The notes under the pieces are model-generated. The model had not been told where the DNA came from. It searched no databases and saw only the letters and a program-made list of their open reading frames with translations. 5,790 bases of DNA from an uncultured Collinsella sp. (GTDB lineage Bacteria; Actinomycetota; Coriobacteriia; Coriobacteriales; Coriobacteriaceae): positions 1 through 5,790 of the forward strand of contig CAJLPX010000061.1 of assembly GCA_905208635.1 (NCBI GenBank), read 5' to 3'. Both the position numbers and the translations under genes were made by a program. This document shows, in pieces, positions 1-5,112 of this stretch; positions within the stretch are counted from its first letter, which is position 1, and every line of letters begins with the position of its first letter.

Positions 1-1
1 A

Positions 2-13
2 TGAAAGGTATCC
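2..13 (+). promoter_or_regulatory. In-frame stop and ribosome binding site ahead of the ECF ATPase
   Basis: The TGA at 2-4 lies in the same frame as the ATG at 14, so the ATPase cannot start further upstream in that frame. AAAGG at 4-8 lies five bases before the ATG and serves as a Shine-Dalgarno sequence. The ATG at 1-3 opens a frame that only shadows the ATPase. If an upstream gene ends at this TGA, for example an ECF S component, the two genes would be about 9 nt apart; this cannot be seen from inside the window. Confidence 0.6.
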
Positions 14-1765
14 ATGGAAACGATCATCAACGTCGACGATGTCTCGTTCTCCTATGGCACGCAGACCGAGCAGGCGCTCAGCCACATCTCGCTCAGCGTG
101 AACAAGGGAGATTTCATCGGCATCATCGGGCCCTCGGGCGCCGGCAAGTCCACGCTTGCCGCCTGCCTGTCGGGTGCCGTGCCCCACCACTACACCGGCA
201 CGTTCTTTGGGGCCGTCATGGTAGACGGCCACGACACCTGCGAAGCCTCGCTCACCGACGTGTCGCAAATCGTCGGCAGTGTGCTGCAGGATATCGACAC
301 GCAGATGGTCGCTTCGGTCGTCGAGGACGAGATGCTCTTTGGCCTCGAGAACTTTGGCGTTCCCCACGACCAGATCGAGCGGCGCGTGAGTGAAACGCTC
401 GAGACCGTCGGCATCAGCGACCTGCGTGACCGCGAGATCGCCACCCTCTCGGGCGGACAGAAGCAAAAGGTGGCCATCGCTGCCATCCTCGCCATGCGTC
501 CGCGCGTCTTGGTTCTCGACGAGCCCACCGCGGCACTCGACCCCGCCAGCTCCACGTTGGTCTTCGAGACGCTGCGTGAGGCAAACCGCGCGCTTGGAAT
601 CACCATCGTCGTCGTTGAGCAAAAGGTCGCCCTACTCTCGGAGTACTGCAACCGCGTGCTCGTGCTCAACCATGGCGAAATCGCGCTGCAGGGCGAGCCA
701 CACGAGGTCTTCGCGCATACCGACGAGCTCCGTGCCATCGGCGTCGACTGCCCTCGCGTCACGCGTATCTTCAATAGCCTCGAGGCCGATGGCCTGGTAA
801 GCGGTACCCCTTGCTTGGATGTCGATGAGGCCGAGCGCCTGATTTCGGGCATCGTCGACCCCGCACACGCAAGCAGCGACATTCAGGCACCCGCCGGCTC
901 ACCGCACGCACCGTCGTTGCGCCCGCACGCCAAGGACGCCGAGCCCGTGCTCACCTTCGACCATGTTGAGTTTGCCTATCCCAATGGCGGCGCCGCCGTC
1001 CACGACCTCAACCTGACCCTCTATCCCGGCGAGCTCGTGGGCATCGTCGGCCAGAACGGTGCCGGCAAGACCACGCTCACCAAGCTGCTCACAGGCCTGC
1101 TTAAGCCCGCCTCGGGCAGCGTGCGCGTTACGGGGCTGGATACCGCCGCGGTCCCCACGAGCCGCATTGCCCGCGAGGTCGCAACGCTCTTCCAAAACCC
1201 CGACCGCCAGATCTGCAAGGATACCGTACTCGACGAGGTCGCTTTTGGCCTGGAACTTGGCGGCATGGACCGCGCCGAGGCTCTGCGTCGTGCTCAACTT
1301 GTTATCGACCGCTTTGGCCTGCCTGCCGATGAGGCACCTTTCTCGCTTTCGCGCGGCCAGCGACAAATGGTGGCGCTTGCCTCCGTCGTAGTGGTTGAGC
1401 CCAAGATCGTCGTGCTCGACGAGCCCACGAGCGGCCTTGATTACCGCGAGTGCATGACCGTCATGGAAACAGTGCGCACCATGGCCGAGCGCGGTTGCGC
1501 CGTGATTATGGTCTGCCACGATATGGAAGTTGTTTCCGACTTTGCCGAGCGTATCGTAGTAATGGCCGACGGTCACATCCTCGACCGCGGCCGCACGCAC
1601 GAGCTATTCTCGAACATCGATCTCATGCGGCGTGCCTACGTGGAGCCTCCCCAGGTTATTCAACTCTCGCGCCGTCTGGCATCCTCCGTCTCTCCCGTCT
1701 TTGCACAGGTGAGCGAGGTCACCGATATCGTTCGCATTACCGAGGAGATGGTCCACCGTGGTTAA
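14..1765 (+). CDS. ecfA: ECF transporter ATPase, two fused ABC domains (EcfA-EcfA' type)
   Basis: This 583-residue cytoplasmic protein should hydrolyse ATP to drive an energy-coupling factor importer, binding EcfT encoded just downstream. Domain 1 (about residues 4-240) has Walker A GPSGAGKST at 39-47, Q-loop Q92, signature LSGGQK at 145-150, Walker B VLVLDE at 165-170 and D-loop ALD at 174-176. Domain 2 (about 312-545) has Walker A GQNGAGKTT at 346-354, Q-loop Q394, signature LSRGQR at 445-450, Walker B at 465-470 and switch His502. A polar Ala/Pro-rich linker (about 280-310) joins them. Most ECF systems use two separate ATPases of about 280 residues; fused forms of about 550-580 residues occur in dedicated systems such as YkoD-like ones. 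In domain 1 the switch His is Gln203 (motif VVVEQK), and domain 2 has Arg in the signature, so one composite ATP site is non-canonical. The ATG at 14 is the earliest start allowed by the stop at 2-4. Family and role are clear; the imported substrate is unknown. Confidence 0.93.
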   Translation: METIINVDDVSFSYGTQTEQALSHISLSVNKGDFIGIIGPSGAGKSTLAACLSGAVPHHYTGTFFGAVMVDGHDTCEASLTDVSQIVGSVLQDIDTQMVASVVEDEMLFGLENFGVPHDQIERRVSETLETVGISDLRDREIATLSGGQKQKVAIAAILAMRPRVLVLDEPTAALDPASSTLVFETLREANRALGITIVVVEQKVALLSEYCNRVLVLNHGEIALQGEPHEVFAHTDELRAIGVDCPRVTRIFNSLEADGLVSGTPCLDVDEAERLISGIVDPAHASSDIQAPAGSPHAPSLRPHAKDAEPVLTFDHVEFAYPNGGAAVHDLNLTLYPGELVGIVGQNGAGKTTLTKLLTGLLKPASGSVRVTGLDTAAVPTSRIAREVATLFQNPDRQICKDTVLDEVAFGLELGGMDRAEALRRAQLVIDRFGLPADEAPFSLSRGQRQMVALASVVVVEPKIVVLDEPTSGLDYRECMTVMETVRTMAERGCAVIMVCHDMEVVSDFAERIVVMADGHILDRGRTHELFSNIDLMRRAYVEPPQVIQLSRRLASSVSPVFAQVSEVTDIVRITEEMVHRG

Positions 1766-2504
1766 CGTCATCGACTATATGCCGGGCGACACACTGCTGC
1801 ACCGCTTGAACCCGGTCGTCAAACTGGGCCTTGCCGCCGCCATCATCATCGGCATCTTCCTGTCCGACACCTACGTGGCGCTGTTGGGCTTTTTGGCACT
1901 CACCCTCGCACTGGGCGCCTATGCCGGTGTCGTCGACCGTCTGCTCTCGCTACTCAAGCTGCTGATTCCGCTCGCGCTTATCATGCTGGTGCTCCAGCTG
2001 GCCTTTATGCGCGACGGCAACATAGTGTGGGGCTTTATCACCGACACGGGCCTCATTACCGGATCGAAGGCCTGCCTACGCCTGTTGGGCGTGGCGCTGC
2101 CACTCATCCTCATGCTCATGGTGACCAAGCTCAACGACCTCGCCAACGCCTGCGTCGAGGTGCTGCACGTGCCGTATCGCTATGCCTTCACCTTTACCAC
2201 GGCGCTACGCTTTGTGCCGGTGTTTGGTCAGGAGATGAACGCCATCATGGAAGCGCAGACCGCACGCGGCGTCGAGTACGACACCAAGAACCCCATCAAG
2301 AAGCTTAAGCTCATGCTGCCACTGTGCGTGCCACTGCTCATCTCGAGCGTGGGCAAGACCGATGCCACAGCCTTGGCGGCAGAACAGCGCGGCTTCTATC
2401 TGCGTACACGCGCCAGCTCGTACAAGCGCTACCCCATCAAGGTCCTGGACATCGCCGTGCTCATCGTCAGCATCGCCCTCATCGCCATCGGCTTCCTGTT
2501 CTAG
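1758..2504 (+). CDS. ecfT: ECF transporter transmembrane component T
   Basis: This 248-residue integral membrane protein should link the ATPase to a substrate-binding S component. It has the N-terminal family motif HRLNPVVKL (15-23). Hydrophobic segments lie at about 23-36, 38-57, 64-84, 105-123, 186-198 and 229-247. The cytoplasmic coupling region between about 125 and 220 carries the two short motifs that contact the ATPases: ARG at 169-171 in AQTARGVEYD, and a second one that reads QRG at 210-212 in AAEQRGFYL instead of the usual ARG. The gene starts with GTG at 1758, inside the last codons of the ATPase gene (8-nt overlap), with GAGGAG at 1742-1747 as a likely ribosome binding site, so translation is probably coupled. 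The stop TAG at 2502-2504 is followed within 30 nt by a terminator, making this the last gene of the transporter operon. The YkoC/CbiQ-like family is secure; its substrate is not. Confidence 0.93.
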   Translation: MVNVIDYMPGDTLLHRLNPVVKLGLAAAIIIGIFLSDTYVALLGFLALTLALGAYAGVVDRLLSLLKLLIPLALIMLVLQLAFMRDGNIVWGFITDTGLITGSKACLRLLGVALPLILMLMVTKLNDLANACVEVLHVPYRYAFTFTTALRFVPVFGQEMNAIMEAQTARGVEYDTKNPIKKLKLMLPLCVPLLISSVGKTDATALAAEQRGFYLRTRASSYKRYPIKVLDIAVLIVSIALIAIGFLF

Positions 2505-2533
2505 TTCGCCACCGGCAGCAACCGCCCAACGCA

Positions 2534-2570
2534 AAAGGCCTCGGCTCGCACCAAACGAGCCGAGGCCTTT
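2534..2570. terminator. Bidirectional intrinsic terminator between convergent genes
   Basis: A perfect 15-bp inverted repeat, AAAGGCCTCGGCTCG (2534-2548) and its complement (2556-2570), encloses a 7-nt loop. On the + strand it ends in CCTTT followed by ACTGTTTC, 29 nt after the ecfT stop. On the - strand it ends in CCTTTTGCG. The GC-rich stem, with A-rich and T-rich flanks contributing to it, fits a terminator used from both sides, stopping ecfT transcripts and catching the racemase transcript coming the other way. Confidence 0.9.
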
Positions 2571-2602
2571 ACTGTTTCACCAGATAAAACCTACCAAAAT
2601 TA

Positions 2603-2623
2603 ACCTGTCCCTTTTTGACAGGT
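2603..2623 (-). terminator. Small hairpin after the racemase gene, possible terminator or extragenic repeat
   Basis: Arms ACCTGTC (2603-2609) and GACAGGT (2617-2623) pair perfectly over 7 bp around a 7-nt loop, CCTTTTT on the + strand. Reading the - strand, the hairpin begins 6 nt after the racemase stop codon and is followed by the T-rich stretch TTAATTTTGG, so it could terminate the racemase transcript ahead of the larger hairpin. The sequence also recalls short repeated extragenic palindromes with GTCCCTTTTT cores seen in several bacterial genomes; only one copy is in this window. Confidence 0.55.
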
Positions 2624-2629
2624 CGGAAG

Positions 2630-3376
2630 CTAGAGGCGGTAGGGGGCGCCGCTGCGAATGATGGATTCGCGCACCAGGACATCCATGGCATCGAGGGTGA
2701 TCTCGGGCATCTCTCGATACTTCTGCAGCACCGATAGCTCGGTGCAGGCCAGAATGACACGGTCGCAGCCGCTACGGGCGAACTCCCACATCACGCGGTC
2801 GAACTTATCCATATCGGGCTCACGTCCGGCCTTCACATCATCGTAGATAAGCGACATCACATCGTTCTGACGTTTCTCGCTGGGATAGACAACCTCAACA
2901 CCCGCGGCCTCGCATTCGCGGCCGTAGACGCCCGCGCCCACGGTTCCGTCGGTGCCCATGATGCCAATCTTGCGCACCGGCTCGGCCGGCATACTCAGGT
3001 TGGGGTCGAACTCGCACTCCCCCATCACCGCACCCGCAAGGGCATAGCGCACCGACTCACGCGGCATGTGGATAATCGGCACCTTCGTAAACGACTGGAT
3101 CTGGTCGTAGAAGTAGTGTGACGTGTTGCAGGGAATGGCAATGTGCGCACAGCCCAGCGACTCGAGTGCCTGGGCACACTCTTTCATGGTCGCCAGCAGC
3201 TTGGCATGCTCGCCGGTCTTAATGGCAAGCGTGCGGTCGGGCATGGTCGACTTGGAGAGCACCACCATGTCGATATGTTCCTGATCGCAGGCAGCAGCCG
3301 TATGGCGCACCACCTGGTCGTAGTAATACGACGTGGCCTCGGCGCCCATGCCGCCGATAACCCCCAGCTTTTCCAT
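2630..3376 (-). CDS. Aspartate/glutamate racemase family protein, likely aspartate racemase
   Basis: This cytosolic 248-residue protein belongs to the cofactor-independent Asp/Glu racemase family, which uses two cysteines as acid and base to invert the alpha carbon. The N-terminal motif KLGVIGGMG (3-11) is typical. The first catalytic cysteine is Cys83 in AIPCNTSHYFYD, and the second is Cys211 in ILACTELSVL. The H-Y-F-Y-D context after the first cysteine is the form seen in aspartate racemase-like members more than in MurI glutamate racemases, which have PCNTA followed by other residues. Compared with the usual 230 residues there is a modest extra segment around 119-134 before VRKIGIMGTDGT. 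An in-frame ATG at 3458-3460 would add 28 residues unlike the family; the ATG at 3374-3376 has a near-perfect ribosome binding site and begins the conserved fold, so it is preferred. It lies downstream of a D-aspartate ligase-like gene on the same strand, which supports L-Asp to D-Asp conversion for the cell wall. The substrate is inferred, not shown. Confidence 0.9.
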   Translation of the reverse strand: MEKLGVIGGMGAEATSYYYDQVVRHTAAACDQEHIDMVVLSKSTMPDRTLAIKTGEHAKLLATMKECAQALESLGCAHIAIPCNTSHYFYDQIQSFTKVPIIHMPRESVRYALAGAVMGECEFDPNLSMPAEPVRKIGIMGTDGTVGAGVYGRECEAAGVEVVYPSEKRQNDVMSLIYDDVKAGREPDMDKFDRVMWEFARSGCDRVILACTELSVLQKYREMPEITLDAMDVLVRESIIRSGAPYRL

Positions 3377-3381
3377 CGCCG

Positions 3382-3388
3382 CCTCCTT
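3382..3388 (-). promoter_or_regulatory. Ribosome binding site that fixes the racemase start
   Basis: The - strand reads AAGGAGG, five bases before the ATG at 3376-3374. This strong Shine-Dalgarno match supports the 248-residue product over the longer alternative that would start at 3460. Confidence 0.85.
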
Positions 3389-3398
3389 GGTGACGCTT

Positions 3399-3410
3399 GC
3401 GCAATTGCGC
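3399..3410. repeat. 12-bp perfect palindrome in the racemase leader
   Basis: GCGCAATTGCGC is self-complementary. It lies between the possible internal promoter and the racemase ribosome binding site. It could be a regulator-binding site or simply chance in GC-rich DNA; nothing further supports a role. Confidence 0.4.
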
Positions 3411-3412
3411 GT

Positions 3413-3439
3413 ATCATACCCGCGCCCGCCCGATGTAAA
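3413..3439 (-). promoter_or_regulatory. Possible weak internal promoter for the racemase
   Basis: On the - strand, TTTACA (3439-3434) and TATGAT (3418-3413) resemble -35 and -10 boxes separated by 15 bp, which is short. The -35 box falls in the loop of the hairpin at 3422-3451. If used, the racemase could be transcribed independently of the ligase gene. Confidence 0.25.
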
Positions 3440-3451
3440 CCGGACGGGCGC
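3422..3451 (-). other. GC-rich hairpin between the ligase and racemase genes
   Basis: Arms at 3422-3432 and 3441-3451 form an 11-bp stem with an 8-nt loop, starting 9 nt after the ligase stop codon. As - strand RNA every position pairs, with one G-U wobble; as + strand RNA the same position is a C-A mismatch, so the structure suits the transcript of the two-gene unit. No T run follows, so it is not a standard terminator. It could reduce read-through, or protect the 3' end of the ligase message. Confidence 0.5.
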
Positions 3452-3460
3452 CGCACTCAT

Positions 3461-4717
3461 CTACTTGTAATACGTCTTGAACAGCTTAAAGTGGCGCAGC
3501 TTGGTGTGCCACATGCGCAGCCAGCGGTTAAAGACAAAGTCGCCCTTCATAAACGAAGGGTCGGCGCCCTTGCCTTCCTTGTCCAGGCGATGCACCTTAG
3601 CGCGCAGCTCGGGATCCTTGACGTACTTGTCGACGACGCCCATGGGAACGACCATCCACAGCGCCTCGTCCTGCGCCGTCACAAACTCCGGCTCAAACGG
3701 GCGGTTGAACACATACTCGTCCACCACATACTTGGCAACGTTAAAGCCGCTGTTGGTAACGTAGTAGTTGCTGCGACCTTGGCGCGTGTTGAAATCGAAG
3801 AACTTAAACGAGCCGTCGCGTTCGTCGTACTTAACGTCAAAGTTAGAATAGCCCACAAAGTGAAGGTCCTCGAGCAACTTGCGCACGCCGCTCATGAGCT
3901 CGTCATTGGGCTCGGTGATGATACAGGCGTGGTTGCCGACACCGTGAGGCTGATGCTCCTCGAGCAGCACGTGACCCAGGCACATCATGCGCACCTTGCC
4001 GTTGCGGTCGGAATAACTGGTGAGCACGCGCATGTACTCGTCATTGCCGGGCACGCGATCCTGCAAGATCAGGTCGTCGGTGTAGCCGCTGGCATACGAG
4101 TCGCGAATGACCTGTTCCAGCTCGGCACGGTCGGCAATCTCATAGGCCTTTTTCTGGCCCTCGAACTCGTGCTGCCACCACATGATGCCGTCAGAAGGCT
4201 TCAGAATCATCGGGTAGGGAAAATCGATCTGGTCGAGCACTTCGGCAGGCGCCTCGCCTTGGGCGTTCAGCATCGCCATGGTGAAGGTAAAGGTATGCGG
4301 ATAGGGCACGCCATGCTTCTCGCACAGCTCGTAGAAGATCTCCTTCTTCTGACACTGTTCAAGCATGCTATAGGGAGCGTAAGGCGCGACGATGTTATCC
4401 GCCAACTCATGGGCATCCTTGGCCTGAGCCACGAGGGCAACATAGTTATCGCCACAGCCCACAAGGACAATCGTCTTATCGGCATGCGCTTGGGCGATGC
4501 CGTTGACGGTCCTGAGCATCACGGGCATGGTATCGATATCCACGTTGGGCGTGTAGTCGATAATCTGGCTGCGGTACGCGGGGCCCGTCTGGTACTTGCC
4601 AAAGACCAGACTCTTGACCTGGTACTCCTCATAGAAGGCGCGCGCCACCGAATAGGCGTTGATGTCGCCACCGAGCAGCACGGGAATAAACTCGCGCTCT
4701 GTAAACTGCAATGCCAT
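3461..4717 (-). CDS. ATP-grasp D-aspartate ligase (Aslfm-like)
   Basis: This 418-residue cytosolic protein should use ATP to join the beta-carboxyl of D-aspartate to the side-chain amine of the third stem-peptide residue in the UDP-MurNAc-pentapeptide precursor, providing the peptidoglycan cross-bridge. The N-terminal domain opens with EFIPVLLGGDINAYSVARAF (9-28). ATP-grasp features follow: MILKPSDG with Lys173, LQDRVPGNDEYMRVL (218-232), VRMMCLGHVLLE (242-253), GYSNFDVKYD (289-298), and FFDFNTRQGRSNYYVT (306-321). The last three closely match my memory of the Enterococcus faecium enzyme, which is about the same length. The likely metal-binding residues are Asp294, Asp308 and Asn310; Asp308 replaces the usual Glu. 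The C-terminus is basic and aromatic (KLRHFKLFKTYYK), perhaps a membrane-contact tail. It is the first gene of a unit with the racemase. The start ATG at 4717 has AGGAAG five bases upstream. A related ligase for another amino acid cannot be excluded. Confidence 0.88.
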   Translation of the reverse strand: MALQFTEREFIPVLLGGDINAYSVARAFYEEYQVKSLVFGKYQTGPAYRSQIIDYTPNVDIDTMPVMLRTVNGIAQAHADKTIVLVGCGDNYVALVAQAKDAHELADNIVAPYAPYSMLEQCQKKEIFYELCEKHGVPYPHTFTFTMAMLNAQGEAPAEVLDQIDFPYPMILKPSDGIMWWQHEFEGQKKAYEIADRAELEQVIRDSYASGYTDDLILQDRVPGNDEYMRVLTSYSDRNGKVRMMCLGHVLLEEHQPHGVGNHACIITEPNDELMSGVRKLLEDLHFVGYSNFDVKYDERDGSFKFFDFNTRQGRSNYYVTNSGFNVAKYVVDEYVFNRPFEPEFVTAQDEALWMVVPMGVVDKYVKDPELRAKVHRLDKEGKGADPSFMKGDFVFNRWLRMWHTKLRHFKLFKTYYK

Positions 4718-4722
4718 GGAAA

Positions 4723-4728
4723 CTTCCT
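4723..4728 (-). promoter_or_regulatory. Ribosome binding site of the D-aspartate ligase gene
   Basis: The - strand reads AGGAAG, five bases before the ATG at 4717-4715. No better in-frame start is visible upstream, and the protein begins directly in the conserved N-terminal domain. Confidence 0.7.
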
Positions 4729-4774
4729 ATCATGAACTGCCCACACAACGGGGCGGTCTTTGCGCAACTGATTT

Positions 4775-4804
4775 ATTCTAGCGTGCCAAGCCGCCGGCGC
4801 CCAA
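4775..4804 (-). promoter_or_regulatory. Candidate promoter for the ligase-racemase unit
   Basis: The - strand has TAGAAT (4780-4775) as a good -10 box and TTGGGC (4804-4799) as a weak -35 box with an 18-bp spacer. Transcription would begin near 4768, giving a leader of about 50 nt before the ligase ATG. The -10 match is the main support. Confidence 0.4.
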
Positions 4805-4891
4805 AGCTCCACCGTATCTATGGCAATCGACGTAATCGTCCAGCATAAAGGCCGCACTCACCGCGATGAAGCCTTGTAGCTGCAAACCCCC

Positions 4892-4973
4892 TGTTGAGAT
4901 AGCTTTTACAGCCCTAAACTCCTCTTAAACAGGCCCCCGTAACGTTAAAGTTGAACTCTATGGTTTCTCAACA
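4892..4973. repeat. Spaced 8-bp inverted repeat in the divergent region
   Basis: TGTTGAGA at 4892-4899 is exactly reversed and complemented at 4966-4973 (TCTCAACA), 66 bp apart. Each arm contains the GTTGAG core that recurs at 5045-5050, so the arms may be further half-sites of the operator cluster to the right. Within it, CCTGTTGAG (4890-4898) can also pair with CTC plus AACAGG (4922-4933) with a 3-nt bulge. Confidence 0.35.
4948..4957. promoter_or_regulatory. Candidate operator dyad 1 (AAGTTGAACT)
   Basis: AGTTGAACT (4949-4957) is a 4-1-4 palindrome, and the first ten bases of the site recur in inverted form at 5009-5018. It sits about 160 bp upstream of the wall-protein start and about 230 bp from the ligase start. 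Confidence 0.4.
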
Positions 4974-5003
4974 ATTCATCATAACTGCAGGTCAAAGCCA
5001 AAG

Positions 5004-5022
5004 CCTCAAGTTCAACTTGACC
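5004..5022. promoter_or_regulatory. Candidate operator dyad 2, SoxR/MerR-like box
   Basis: CCTCAAGTTCAACTTGACC contains the perfect 7-1-7 palindrome TCAAGTT-C-AACTTGA (5006-5020). It resembles the SoxR box of enterobacteria, CCTCAAGTTAACTTGAGG, with one extra central base and two differences at the right end. The resemblance may only reflect a related MerR-type or an unrelated dimeric regulator. A tandem AAAGCC repeat (4994-5005) leads into it. Confidence 0.45.
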
Positions 5023-5050
5023 CTTTGGAACCTTTAAGGTTCAAGTTGAG
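5011..5050. repeat. Imperfect inverted repeat overlapping dyads 2 and 3
   Basis: Arms 5011-5024 (TTCAACTTGACCCT) and 5037-5050 (AGGTTCAAGTTGAG) match at 12 of 14 positions, with one G-T pair and one mismatch, around a 12-nt loop. This pairing excludes the two local palindromes, so alternative folds would exist if the region were transcribed. Confidence 0.4.
5028..5042. promoter_or_regulatory. Candidate operator dyad 3 (GAACCTT-T-AAGGTTC)
   Basis: A perfect 7-1-7 palindrome whose centre (5035) is 22 bp from that of dyad 2 (5013), about two helical turns, so proteins on both would face the same side. It runs directly into TCAAGTTGAGG (5041-5051), another copy of the AAGTTGA core. Confidence 0.4.
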
Positions 5051-5064
5051 GTCGAAAGCAGTAG

Positions 5065-5070
5065 TAGAAT
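5065..5070 (+). promoter_or_regulatory. Candidate -10 box for the wall-protein gene
   Basis: TAGAAT lies 43 bp before the ATG at 5113 and is the same hexamer as the candidate ligase -10 box. No good -35 box is found at 16-18 bp upstream; that position overlaps the operator-like TTCAAGTTGAGG, which would suit a promoter that needs an activator or is blocked by a repressor. TACGAT at 5089-5094 is a second option. Confidence 0.3.
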
Positions 5071-5101
5071 ACCGTTCGAACCATAACCTACGATTGATTG
5101 C

Positions 5102-5107
5102 AGAGGG
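5102..5107 (+). promoter_or_regulatory. Ribosome binding site of the wall-protein gene
   Basis: AGAGGG lies five bases before the ATG at 5113. An in-frame TGA at 5095-5097 excludes longer versions except a TTG at 5098, so this site fixes the start. Confidence 0.65.
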
Positions 5108-5112
5108 ACTGG

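Larger units (their letters stand above)
4718..5112. other. Divergent intergenic region with candidate operators and no gene
   Basis: These 395 bp separate the divergently read ligase and wall-protein genes. No convincing coding frame, tRNA or known riboswitch is visible. The left third holds the candidate ligase promoter. The stretch from about 4885 to 5060 is clearly AT-richer than the flanking genes and rich in inverted repeats: the core GTTGA (or TCAAC) occurs five times, starting at 4894, 4951, 4968, 5012 and 5046 or within a base of these. This pattern fits a regulator-binding region more than a structured RNA. Confidence 0.6.

Noticed and set aside
1..393. A 130-codon + strand frame beginning at base 1
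   Set aside because: Its composition is dominated by Arg and His and it overlaps the first ABC domain in another frame; the ATG at 14 opens the real gene.
899..1600. A 233-codon open frame on the - strand inside the ATPase gene
   Set aside because: It lies opposite the conserved second ABC domain, resembles no known family and follows the mirror frame expected from codon bias.
3377..3460. A 28-residue N-terminal extension of the racemase starting at 3460
   Set aside because: The extension is unlike the family, crosses the hairpin and palindrome, and the internal ATG at 3376 has a much better ribosome binding site just before the conserved start.
3143..4735. A 530-codon open frame on the + strand, antisense to the ligase and part of the racemase
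   Set aside because: Its protein is low in recognisable motifs, rich in His, Val, Leu and Ala, and has no ribosome binding site. It is a by-product of GC-rich codon bias opposite two well-supported genes.
4772..4790. A sigma-54 type promoter (TTGGCAC on the - strand)
   Set aside because: The required TGC element at the right spacing is absent, and the same stretch gives a better sigma-70 type -10 box.
5004..5050. A riboswitch or attenuator for the wall-protein gene
   Set aside because: Alternative hairpins are possible, but the best -10 candidate lies downstream of them, so they are probably not transcribed from it, and no known riboswitch core is recognisable. Operator sites explain the symmetry better.
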